Part shown: positions 27,823-35,524 of the stretch, one piece after another
Layout: every line of letters begins with the position of its first letter
Position numbering within the stretch: the stretch's first letter is position 1
Assembly (NCBI GenBank): GCA_017304845.1
Contig: JAFKLL010000012.1
Coordinates: 1-64,000 of the forward strand
DNA length: 64,000 nt
Source of the DNA: Solirubrobacterales bacterium
Lineage (GTDB): Bacteria > Actinomycetota > Thermoleophilia > Solirubrobacterales > 70-9
Reading direction: 5' to 3'
The notes under the pieces: generated by a model
What the model saw: only the letters and a program-made list of their open reading frames with translations
The model's database searches: none
What the model was told of the DNA's origin: nothing
Program-made: the position numbers and the translations under genes

Positions 27823-29661
27823 ATGGGTAGGGGTACTGCGCAGAAGATGCTCGCGCGGACGTTGGCCGTCATCGGCCTCGCCGCGGCAATCTCGACCGGG
27901 CTGACCGGCTTCGCCGGCGCCGCTCCGGCCGATCGCTCCGGGGACGCCGTCGTCCTCAAGGGCAGCGATCTCGGCGGGCTGCTGGGAACCGCGCCCGACA
28001 AGATCGTGGGCTTCAAGTGGTCCGGCGGCCAGTGGGCCCAGATCCCGGTCCAGGTCGACGAGCGGCACACGATCAATGCCCGGCAGCTCTACCCCGACGA
28101 CGCCAACGGCTACGTCGGCCCGACGACCAAGGGCTTCCAGCTCGAGGTCTACGCGGATGCCAAGACCCGCTCGGGCGTCGACGAGGACGCGAGCTTCGAC
28201 GCCGACGACGAGTTCACCTTCATGGCCGGCGACTCCGGTCCGAAGGCCCCGGCCAGCGCCGGCGTGCCCGAGGGCGCGAACGGCGGCTCCGGCGTCAAGG
28301 TCGATGTCAGCGACACGCTCGGCGGCGGCCACGCCTACGTCTACCTCTTCAAGTCGACCGGCGGGCTCGACCCCTCGGCCGGCATGGACTACGTCGACTA
28401 CGACTTCAAGCTCACCAACCTTCCGGCCGGCGGCTCGCTGCTGAACGACTACGGGTACATCCACTCGACCAACCCCGAGGACTCGACGGTCAAGACCAAG
28501 GACTACGAGCTCCACTCGACCGACCGTTGGATGGAGGACGAGCTGAAGGTGAAGACGGGCGACTCCACCGGGGTCGACATCCTCGACCGCGAGGTCGCCC
28601 AGGCGACCCTGTTCTACTGCGGCCGCACCGAGTACACCTTCTCCGGCCACTGGCTGGACGACAACTACCCGGCCAACGACGGTGACACCGACGACGAGGG
28701 CACCTACGTCGCCACCATCGACGGCCCGGTGCGGGCGATCCGCTCCTACATGGGCTCGAACAGCGGTCCGTACACCCAGCGGGAGCACATCTACTACGCC
28801 GACCACGAGGTCAACACGATCTTCCTGCGGGTCCATCCGATGCTCGACCTCTACAGCTGGACGGACTACGCGCCCAGCGCGATCGGCATGACCTACCGGG
28901 ACTCGAAGAACCTCGACGGCGTCACCGTCGATGGCGATCCGGACACGCTCACTCCGACCACCAGCGCCGACGTGGCCGGTGGCGCCTACGCCTGGCAGCA
29001 GCTCTCCGGCCCGCAGGGCACGGTCAGCAGCGTGGTCGGCGCCGTGACCAACATCCCGGATGCCAACTTCGGCAACTACTACCTCGACACCGACACGCCG
29101 AGCGGGGCGATGGAGACGCAGTGCGGCGGCGACGGCAAGTCGATCGGGGCGAGCGGCTTCGGCATCCTCGGCCCGACCACGCCGAACACCGACCCGCGGA
29201 CCGATCCCTTCAACGACCTGACCGTGAAGCGCGTCCGCTACTTCGGACCGCCCAGCGACGGGGCGACGCAGGCCGAGACGTACAAGGAGCGCGTGGCGAA
29301 GCCGCTGGCCGCGTCCTCGAGCGCCAGCCCGTTCAGCAACGGGCCCGCGGTCAAGCTCAAGGTGAGCCTCCCCGGCAAGAAGGCGAAGGCGCACCGGGGC
29401 AAGGCCTACAAGGTGCGTGTCCGGGTCGCCAACAGCGGCAAGCTGGCCGCGAAGAAGGTCAAGGTCTGCGTGCGGGGCGCGGCGCTCAAGCGTCGTGGCG
29501 CCTGCCGCGTGGTCGCCGTGGTCCCGTCCCGCAAGGCCCGGGTCGCGGTGGTCAAGGTGCGCGTCAAGGCGAACGCCAAGGGCCGCAAGCTGCGCCTGAC
29601 GGTGACCGCCCAGGCGCAGAAGGTCAAGGCCGCCAAGCGGCTCAACGTCCGCCTCAAGTGA
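27823..29661 (+). CDS. Exported protein of unknown function, paralogue A
   Basis: 612 residues, paralogous to the next gene throughout. After a signal peptide (to about residue 30, AGAAPADRS) a domain of about 470 residues follows. Its conserved features include PVQVDERH, YADAKTRSGVDED, DADDEFTFMAGDSG, STDRWMEDELK and RAIRSYMGSNSGPY; the many Asp/Glu clusters suggest metal binding. The C-terminal 110 residues are a Lys-rich beta sandwich with a Cys pair (KVCVRG and GACRVV). No known catalytic motif is recognised. TAGTAT seven bases upstream suggests a leaderless transcript, unusual here for an exported protein. Confidence 0.75.
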   Translation: MGRGTAQKMLARTLAVIGLAAAISTGLTGFAGAAPADRSGDAVVLKGSDLGGLLGTAPDKIVGFKWSGGQWAQIPVQVDERHTINARQLYPDDANGYVGPTTKGFQLEVYADAKTRSGVDEDASFDADDEFTFMAGDSGPKAPASAGVPEGANGGSGVKVDVSDTLGGGHAYVYLFKSTGGLDPSAGMDYVDYDFKLTNLPAGGSLLNDYGYIHSTNPEDSTVKTKDYELHSTDRWMEDELKVKTGDSTGVDILDREVAQATLFYCGRTEYTFSGHWLDDNYPANDGDTDDEGTYVATIDGPVRAIRSYMGSNSGPYTQREHIYYADHEVNTIFLRVHPMLDLYSWTDYAPSAIGMTYRDSKNLDGVTVDGDPDTLTPTTSADVAGGAYAWQQLSGPQGTVSSVVGAVTNIPDANFGNYYLDTDTPSGAMETQCGGDGKSIGASGFGILGPTTPNTDPRTDPFNDLTVKRVRYFGPPSDGATQAETYKERVAKPLAASSSASPFSNGPAVKLKVSLPGKKAKAHRGKAYKVRVRVANSGKLAAKKVKVCVRGAALKRRGACRVVAVVPSRKARVAVVKVRVKANAKGRKLRLTVTAQAQKVKAAKRLNVRLK

Positions 29662-29671
29662 GTTGACGATG

Positions 29672-29703
29672 GCGCGGCCGGTCCCGACCGGCCGCGCTAG
29701 AGT
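29672..29703 (+). promoter_or_regulatory. 11-bp hairpin abutting TAGAGT -10
   Basis: GCGCGGCCGGT (29672-29682) and ACCGGCCGCGC (29687-29697) form a perfect stem with loop CCCG, ending at the base before TAGAGT (29698-29703). TAGAGT is seven bases before the next ATG. The hairpin may terminate paralogue A, while the hexamer starts paralogue B. Confidence 0.65.
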
Positions 29704-29710
29704 TCCCCGC

Positions 29711-31579
29711 ATGGGAGAACTCGCGCGCAAGACGTTCGCGCGGACGCTGGCTGTGCTCGGCCTGTCCGCGGCAACCATTCTCGGCATCGCAGGGACGGCG
29801 GGTGCGGCTCCGGCCGACCGGGCCGGTGACCCGGTGGTGTTGAACGGCAGCCAGCTCAGCAGGCTGAACGGCGTCGCGCCGGGCAAGATCCTGGCCTACA
29901 AGTGGGCCGGCAAGTGGATACAGGTCCCGGTCCAGATCGACGAGCGCCACAAGGTGCCGGCTCGCAGCCTCTACCCGGAGGACGCCGCCTCCAAGTACAT
30001 CCTCGACTTGGTTCCCTTCGAGATGGAGGTCTACGCGGATCCCAAGACCCGCTCGGGCGCCGACGAGGACCCTGGCTTCGATGCCGATGACGAGCTGGTC
30101 TTCATGGCCGGCGACTCCGGCCGCGCCGCGCCCGCCAAGGCCGCGCTGCCCTCGGGCGTCGGTCCGGCCGGCGCGACCAAGATCGCGGTCGACGACCCGG
30201 TCGGTGGCGGCAAGGCCTACGTGTACCTGTTCCAGGCGCCCGTGAAGTGGGACCAGTCGGCAGGCAAGGACTACGTCAAGTACGACTTCAAGCTGACCGG
30301 GCTCGGTGCCGGCCAGACCCTCCTGAACGACTACGGGTACTCCAACTCGAGCAATCCCGAGGACTCGACGGTCACCACCGCCGACTACCAGCTGCACTCG
30401 ACCGACCGTTGGATGGAGGACGAGCTGAAGATCTCGGCCGGCGGTGCCAGCGGCGCCAACATCCTCGACCGTGAGGCGGTCTCGGCCGGAGGCCTGAACG
30501 GCTGCGGGCGCAGCGAGTACACCTTCTCCGGAAACTGGGATCTCGACGCCAACGTCGGCAACGAGCGCCCCGCCGATGACGACGAGGGCACCTACGTCGC
30601 GATCAAGGACGGCCCGGTCCGGGCGATCCGCTCGTACATGGGCGCAAACAGCGGCCCCTACGTCCAGGCCGTCCACAAGTACTACGCCGATCACGAGGAC
30701 AAGTCGATCATCGTGCGGGTCCACCCGATCCCGGACATGTACGTCTGGACCGATCTCTCGGCGGCCGCCTCCGGCATGACCTACCGCGACCAGCTGAACC
30801 GGAGCGGCGTCGCGGTCGACGGTTCCCCCGACTCCCTGGCCAAGCCGGGCGCCGACGGGATCGGCAGCGGCAACCTCTTCTGGCAGCAGGTCACCGGGGC
30901 GCAGGGTTCGGCCACGACCCTGGTCTCGGCCACCGCCTCGGTCATCGACGGCGACAACCCGCCGTTCGTCGCCTACTACCTGGACGACCAGAACCCGGAC
31001 GGCCCCGGCGAGAAGCAGTGCGGCGGCGATCTCAAGGCCTACGGCGCGGCCGGCTTCGGGATCGACGGGACCTTCCCCAACACCGATCCGAACCTGGCTC
31101 CGGTGCTCGTCAACTCACGGGACCTCACCGTCGACCGGGTTCGCTACTTCGGCGGCCCCGGCGCCACCGCCGAACAGGCCGACGTCTTCGCCGAACGGGT
31201 CAAGGAGCCGCTGACCGCGACCGCGGGCAAGGCGGACGTCCGGGAGCAGCGGGCCAAGCTCGGCCTCCGACTGGTCAACCGGAAGGTCAAGGCGAGGCCG
31301 GGCCGGATCGTCAAGCTCCGGGTGCGGGCGATCAACACCGGCAACGTCACGATGAAGCGGGCGAAGGTCTGCGCCGGCTCTCGCTCCTTCGCCAAGAGCC
31401 CCTGCGCCAGGCTCGCCAACCTCGCTCCCGGGAAGTCGCGGACGCTGACCCTCCGGGCCAAGGTCAAGAAGAACGCCAAGGGCCGGCGTGTCGCCTTCTT
31501 CTTGAGCTATGAGGGCAAGGGCGGCGACTACGGGGTGGTCGGCGTCGGCGGCGGATACAAGATCGCCCTGCGTCGCTGA
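29711..31579 (+). CDS. Exported protein of unknown function, paralogue B
   Basis: 622 residues, the tandem paralogue of the preceding gene. Signal peptide to about residue 33 (GTAGAAPADRA), then the same blocks PVQIDERH, YADPKTRSGADED, DADDELVFMAGDSG, STDRWMEDELK and RAIRSYMGANSGPY. The C-terminal beta sandwich has the Cys pair KVCAGS and SPCARL. The ATG at 29711 is chosen because TAGAGT lies seven bases before it; a longer frame from 29663 would run through the hairpin. Tandem duplication with diverged middles suggests two secreted or surface proteins with related ligands. Function unknown. Confidence 0.75.
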   Translation: MGELARKTFARTLAVLGLSAATILGIAGTAGAAPADRAGDPVVLNGSQLSRLNGVAPGKILAYKWAGKWIQVPVQIDERHKVPARSLYPEDAASKYILDLVPFEMEVYADPKTRSGADEDPGFDADDELVFMAGDSGRAAPAKAALPSGVGPAGATKIAVDDPVGGGKAYVYLFQAPVKWDQSAGKDYVKYDFKLTGLGAGQTLLNDYGYSNSSNPEDSTVTTADYQLHSTDRWMEDELKISAGGASGANILDREAVSAGGLNGCGRSEYTFSGNWDLDANVGNERPADDDEGTYVAIKDGPVRAIRSYMGANSGPYVQAVHKYYADHEDKSIIVRVHPIPDMYVWTDLSAAASGMTYRDQLNRSGVAVDGSPDSLAKPGADGIGSGNLFWQQVTGAQGSATTLVSATASVIDGDNPPFVAYYLDDQNPDGPGEKQCGGDLKAYGAAGFGIDGTFPNTDPNLAPVLVNSRDLTVDRVRYFGGPGATAEQADVFAERVKEPLTATAGKADVREQRAKLGLRLVNRKVKARPGRIVKLRVRAINTGNVTMKRAKVCAGSRSFAKSPCARLANLAPGKSRTLTLRAKVKKNAKGRRVAFFLSYEGKGGDYGVVGVGGGYKIALRR

Positions 31580-31589
31580 GCCTCGGCGC

Positions 31590-32603
31590 TCAGGAATGAC
31601 CGTGCGGGACATCCGGGTCGGGCTTCTGGTCCGACTCGGATTCACGCCTGCCTGAGAGGTCCGGCTTCTCGTACTCGAAGGTGCCCCGGGTGACCGAGAC
31701 GACCTGTTCGGCCAGCTTGGCGCCGTCGCCGGGGTTGGTCGGGGTCGCGCTGATCCGCAGCAGGACCTCGTCGCGGTCGACCTCCTCGATCTCGATGCGG
31801 GGCGGCCGGAGGGTCGGGACGGTGATCGCCTGCCGCAGCATGTCCTGGACCGTCGCCGGGCTCAGGTGGCTGTCGAAACGGGCCCGCAGGTCGATGCTGT
31901 CCGGCTCGCGGAGCGGCTCCACGGCCAGGTTGAGCAGGATGCTGTTGGGGATCATCATCCGGTCCTGGCCCTTGAGGATCGAGATGTAGAAGAGGCCGAG
32001 CGAGCTGACCGTGCCCTCGACGGAGCCGGCCAGCGGCCCGCCGGTCAGCCGCACCCGCTCACCGACCCGGAACGGCCGGGTGCTCTGCAGGACGATGCCG
32101 GCGAAGACGTTGCCGAGCGTCTGCTGGGCGGCGAGACCGAGGACGATCGCGGTGAAGGCGCCGCCGACCGCCAGCGTCTGGGGCTTGACCCCGGCGATGC
32201 CCAGCGCGACCAGCCCGACCAGCAGGATGGTGATCAGCCGGATCGCGAAGCCGACCGTGCCGGCCGTCCCCGGGTCGAGCCGGCGCATGATGAAGGGGGT
32301 GAGGGCCCGGCCGAGCGCCGCGGCGAAGCCCCAGCCGAAGGCGAAGAGCAGGATCGCGGTCAGGATCCGCGACTCGGTCGGGTAGTCGGCCGCGAAGTCG
32401 GCCCGGTGGTTGAAGGCGACCAGCACCCCGGCGATCAGCAGGGCGAAGAGGATCAGGCGGGGCCAGGTCCGGCCCTGGGGGCGGTCGACGATCTGCTCGC
32501 CGAGCCCCGCCTCGTGCCACTGGTCGGTCCGCGTCTCGAACATCCACTTGGGCATCTGCGCCCGGGAGCGTTCGGCTCGTCTCTTTTCGCGTCGGGAAGG
32601 CAC
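31590..32603 (-). CDS. MscS-family mechanosensitive channel
   Basis: 337 residues. A basic N-terminus is followed by three transmembrane segments (about 50-65, 82-105 and 120-145). The pore helix region is GLAAQQTLGNVFAGIVLQSTRPFRVGERV, whose conserved core is QQTLGNVFAG, and the beta domain follows (VEGTVSSLGLFYISI). It should be a small-conductance osmotic release channel in the cytoplasmic membrane. The acidic C-terminal tail (SESDQKPDPD) is longer than in minimal MscS. GTG start, with TAGTGT on the minus strand eight bases upstream. The first of the four 49-bp palindromes lies 40 bp upstream of its start. Confidence 0.88.
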   Translation of the reverse strand: MPSRREKRRAERSRAQMPKWMFETRTDQWHEAGLGEQIVDRPQGRTWPRLILFALLIAGVLVAFNHRADFAADYPTESRILTAILLFAFGWGFAAALGRALTPFIMRRLDPGTAGTVGFAIRLITILLVGLVALGIAGVKPQTLAVGGAFTAIVLGLAAQQTLGNVFAGIVLQSTRPFRVGERVRLTGGPLAGSVEGTVSSLGLFYISILKGQDRMMIPNSILLNLAVEPLREPDSIDLRARFDSHLSPATVQDMLRQAITVPTLRPPRIEIEEVDRDEVLLRISATPTNPGDGAKLAEQVVSVTRGTFEYEKPDLSGRRESESDQKPDPDVPHGHS

Positions 32604-32643
32604 CGAGGTTCACACTACAAAGCCGGGGCCGCCTCCCGAAGGG

Positions 32644-32692
32644 CGCGAGATGCAGATCGGGTGCGCTATGTGGCGCGGATCTGCATCTCGCG
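32644..32692. repeat. 49-bp palindromic repeat, copy 1
   Basis: Arms CGCGAGATGCAGATC (32644-32658) and GATCTGCATCTCGCG (32678-32692) are perfect; the 19-base middle contains a second, imperfect GCGC pairing. It begins 20 bases past the stop of the minus-strand hydrolase at 32712 and precedes the MscS promoter. Same orientation as copies 3 and 4. Confidence 0.9.
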
Positions 32693-32711
32693 TCTAGTGG
32701 GCTGTGGCCGG

Positions 32712-35291
32712 CTAGGGCATGCCCTTCCAGGATGCGGCGTAGCAGGGGTCGCTGCCGCAGGGGTTGGTGATCTTCCCGTTCGTCTTCAGGAAGTCCGCGA
32801 TCTGCTTGCGGATCAGCGGCGAGGAGCGGATCACCGTGTCATGCGGGTCGACGCCGTAGCTGTCGTCCGGGTTGGTGTTGGTGAGCGGCGCCGGATCGGT
32901 GCCGAACTCCTTCATCGTGCCGCTGCCGGGCGGATCCTCCTGCATCCGCTTCGGGCCGATGTCCCAGACGAAGTAGCCGTTGCCGTCGGCGGCCGGACCG
33001 GCCAGGTCGCCCAGCGTGTCGTGGCCGTAGAACGGCTCGATCAGGCCCGGGGCGAAACGGTCGGAGTCCAGGGCCGGCGAGCGGAGCGGGGCCCCGATCG
33101 TCCGTGCCTCGACCTCGGTCGCGACGTTGGCGACCTGGTGGTCGCCATAGGCCATCTCGATCAGCACCTTGTGGGCCGGGGTGTTCGGCAGCGGGTCGCT
33201 GGTCATGTTGTTGGCGTAGCCGTTCGGCTCGCCCCGGTCCCACATCGTCTGCATCAGCGAGAAGATCGCCGGGCGATCGACCTCGGTCGGGTAGGCGGGG
33301 TAGAGGAACTGCGCGTAGGTGGTGAAGTCGGTGCTGCGGGTCAGCAGGGTCGAGTAGTTCATGCCCGGCACGTAGAGCACCGACCGGGTGAAGTCGGTCG
33401 CCACCGCGGTCAGGGCGCCGCCGGCGATCCCGCCCTGGCTGTTGCCGTAGTAGAAGAGATCGTCCGTGTCGATCACCGACTGGCCGTCGAACTTGAAGGC
33501 CGGGTCGGCCGCGAAGCCCTGCGGGTGGATCAGCAGCCGGCCCAGGTACAGGAAGTTCAGGAACCCCTGCTGCAGGCGGTCGGGCAGGGCCGGGAACTTG
33601 GTCAGGTCGAGCAGGGCGTTGAGCGCGGTCGGCGCCACGTCCTCCTCGGACATGCCGATCCAGTCGGTGCCGCAGACCAGGACCCCGTTCTCGGTGCCGA
33701 GCTGGCGGATGTTCCGGCTGGTCACCTCGTCGATCGACCCGAACAGGCCGTGGCCGTAGAGCGAGGGACGGGCCTTCTGGTCGACCTTCCAGGTGCCGCC
33801 GTCGTCGTAGACGGCGGAGCGCGGGATGTTGCAGACGAACCGCGCCTGCATCGTGTTGCCGGCCATGCGGATCGGCTTCTGATCCGCGTCCAGGTCGAAG
33901 GTCGCGCCGGACGGGCAGCCGGCCTGGTTGAGGTAGCAGGGGACCGTGAAGGTTCCCTCGACGACCCGGATGTCCTCGGCGCCGTCGCCGCTGGTGTCGC
34001 TCCCGTAGTCGCTGATGTGGGTGATCGTGTAGTCCGGGGCATCGCCCTGGACCACGCCGTCGGTCAGATTCGTGTCACCGAGCTCGGCGAAGGCGCGATC
34101 CCGGATCGAGAGCATGCGCCCGGTCAGGTTCTCGGTGCTGGCCACGGTGAAGTCCCAGGCCAGGTAGAGCGACTTGCGGGCGATCCCGGCCTTGGCCAGG
34201 TCCTTGAAGATCGACTCGAAATGGGCCCGGCGACCCTCGACGATCTTGTTGCTGGTCCGGTTCGAGTCCCGGTAGAGGCGGAAGCCCGCCGGGGCGGCAA
34301 GGGTCTTGCCCTCGGCGTCCTTCAGGTTGCGCAGCGCGACGATGTAGCGGTGGCCGTTCTCGAGGTTCTTGCCGGGCCTGATGATCAGGTTCCGGGTCGC
34401 GTCGCTGGTCGCGTTGGAGTCCAGCTCGGCCCAGATCAGCTGCCGCTCGCCGGTCGCCGCGTCGATCAGCACCACGGGCTGGCTCGGCTCGTAGGTCCGG
34501 TCCATCTCCTTGATCGAGACGATGCCCGACTTGTCGAAGGCGACCTGGTTGTCCATGCCGGGGGCCCTGACGGTCAGCAGCGGCCCGGGGCTGAAGCCGT
34601 CCGACTGGTTGAGGACGTCGACGCCGATGTGGACGGTCTCCTCGTTCTGCGGGGTCGCCTCCGGGTCGAGCGCGAGGCGGCGGCCGGTCTCCGAGCTGGC
34701 GTCCTTCCTCGTGTAGAAGTCGTTCGGGAAGGGCGCCAGGCAGGAGTTGCCGGCGGCCACGATGAAGTCGCACTTGTCGGCCTTGCGCAGGTCGACGTCG
34801 GCCGGGACCGCGCAGAGTGACTTCTGCGGGACCAGGCGCCGGGTCGAGCGGAGCATCTCCGGTCGGCTGCGCATCCGGTAGCGGGCGGTGACCTTGAGGG
34901 TCGGGGTCCCGCAGTCGCTGACGACCTTGCGGCCGTAGGCGTTCAACCTCATGGTGACCTTGGTCGGGCGGTTCGGCTTCACCCTGATCGTCCTGCCGTA
35001 GAGCGCGGTGTTGCTGCGCGGCGACCAGGTCACTGACATGGTGCCGCCGAGGCGCACCTTGACCCGGGTGCGGCGGAGCTTCTTCGATGCCTTGCGCGGA
35101 GCCTTGATCGTGATCGTCACCTTGACCTTGCCGGTCTTCTTCACGCCGGCCTGCAGGCGCACGTTCGTCTTGAGCGTGTCCTTGAGGCCCGAGGTGGCCT
35201 TCTCGACCACCTTTCCGGCCGCGGCCCCCGACGGCAGCGCGAAGAGCGCCGCGAACGCCATGATCGTCGTCAGCAGTTGAAGTCGCTTCAC
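32712..35291 (-). CDS. Large exported alpha/beta hydrolase (lipase/esterase-like)
   Basis: 859 residues. Signal peptide (to about residue 25, LPSGAAAG), a Lys/Arg-rich beta domain (about 26-140) like that in other exported proteins here, then a long domain ending in an alpha/beta hydrolase. GHGLFGS and the nucleophile elbow GNSQGGI are evident, and GHD in FYGHDTL or a later His may complete the triad. Multiple Cys residues suggest disulfides outside the cell. The GTG start (protein VKRLQLL...) is chosen because the signal peptide begins there and a GA-rich stretch precedes it; about 70 further upstream codons look non-coding. Substrate unknown. Confidence 0.8.
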   Translation of the reverse strand: MKRLQLLTTIMAFAALFALPSGAAAGKVVEKATSGLKDTLKTNVRLQAGVKKTGKVKVTITIKAPRKASKKLRRTRVKVRLGGTMSVTWSPRSNTALYGRTIRVKPNRPTKVTMRLNAYGRKVVSDCGTPTLKVTARYRMRSRPEMLRSTRRLVPQKSLCAVPADVDLRKADKCDFIVAAGNSCLAPFPNDFYTRKDASSETGRRLALDPEATPQNEETVHIGVDVLNQSDGFSPGPLLTVRAPGMDNQVAFDKSGIVSIKEMDRTYEPSQPVVLIDAATGERQLIWAELDSNATSDATRNLIIRPGKNLENGHRYIVALRNLKDAEGKTLAAPAGFRLYRDSNRTSNKIVEGRRAHFESIFKDLAKAGIARKSLYLAWDFTVASTENLTGRMLSIRDRAFAELGDTNLTDGVVQGDAPDYTITHISDYGSDTSGDGAEDIRVVEGTFTVPCYLNQAGCPSGATFDLDADQKPIRMAGNTMQARFVCNIPRSAVYDDGGTWKVDQKARPSLYGHGLFGSIDEVTSRNIRQLGTENGVLVCGTDWIGMSEEDVAPTALNALLDLTKFPALPDRLQQGFLNFLYLGRLLIHPQGFAADPAFKFDGQSVIDTDDLFYYGNSQGGIAGGALTAVATDFTRSVLYVPGMNYSTLLTRSTDFTTYAQFLYPAYPTEVDRPAIFSLMQTMWDRGEPNGYANNMTSDPLPNTPAHKVLIEMAYGDHQVANVATEVEARTIGAPLRSPALDSDRFAPGLIEPFYGHDTLGDLAGPAADGNGYFVWDIGPKRMQEDPPGSGTMKEFGTDPAPLTNTNPDDSYGVDPHDTVIRSSPLIRKQIADFLKTNGKITNPCGSDPCYAASWKGMP

Positions 35292-35347
35292 TTGATTCCC
35301 CAATCCCCTCTCAGTTTTCTCCCATGGCCCCGCAGGACCATCGGTCA

Positions 35348-35427
35348 GCATAACGCCGAAAGGGGCCCTTGAAAAGAACAGCGGAGGGTTTTCAGGAACG
35401 CGGACGTATGAGACGCGGATGTATGCT
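35348..35427. promoter_or_regulatory. Divergent promoters between exported hydrolase and acylase
   Basis: TATGCT appears on the minus strand at 35353-35348 and on the plus strand at 35422-35427, giving leaders of roughly 50-100 bases for the two exported enzymes. A direct repeat GCGGAYGTATG (35400-35410 and 35415-35425, 15-bp period) overlaps the plus hexamer and could be an activator or repressor site. The rest of the 233-bp gap shows nothing else. Confidence 0.4.
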
Positions 35428-35524
35428 GAAAGCGCTCCGAAGCGGGTTCTTCGGGGTTTTCGGAGGGAACAGGGCGGGGCGGCCCAGGGGGTCGTGCCGA
35501 CCCGAGGCAAGAGAGAGGAAAGTT

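Noticed and set aside
32644..32692. 49-bp palindromes as standard intrinsic terminators
   Set aside because: No T-run follows on either strand, and spacing from stop codons varies; they share fine sequence, not just stem strength.
35423..35524. ATG at 35423 as start of acylase paralogue 1
   Set aside because: It would add 34 residues before a clean signal peptide and overlap the -10 and direct repeat; the TTG at 35525 has its own ribosome-binding site.
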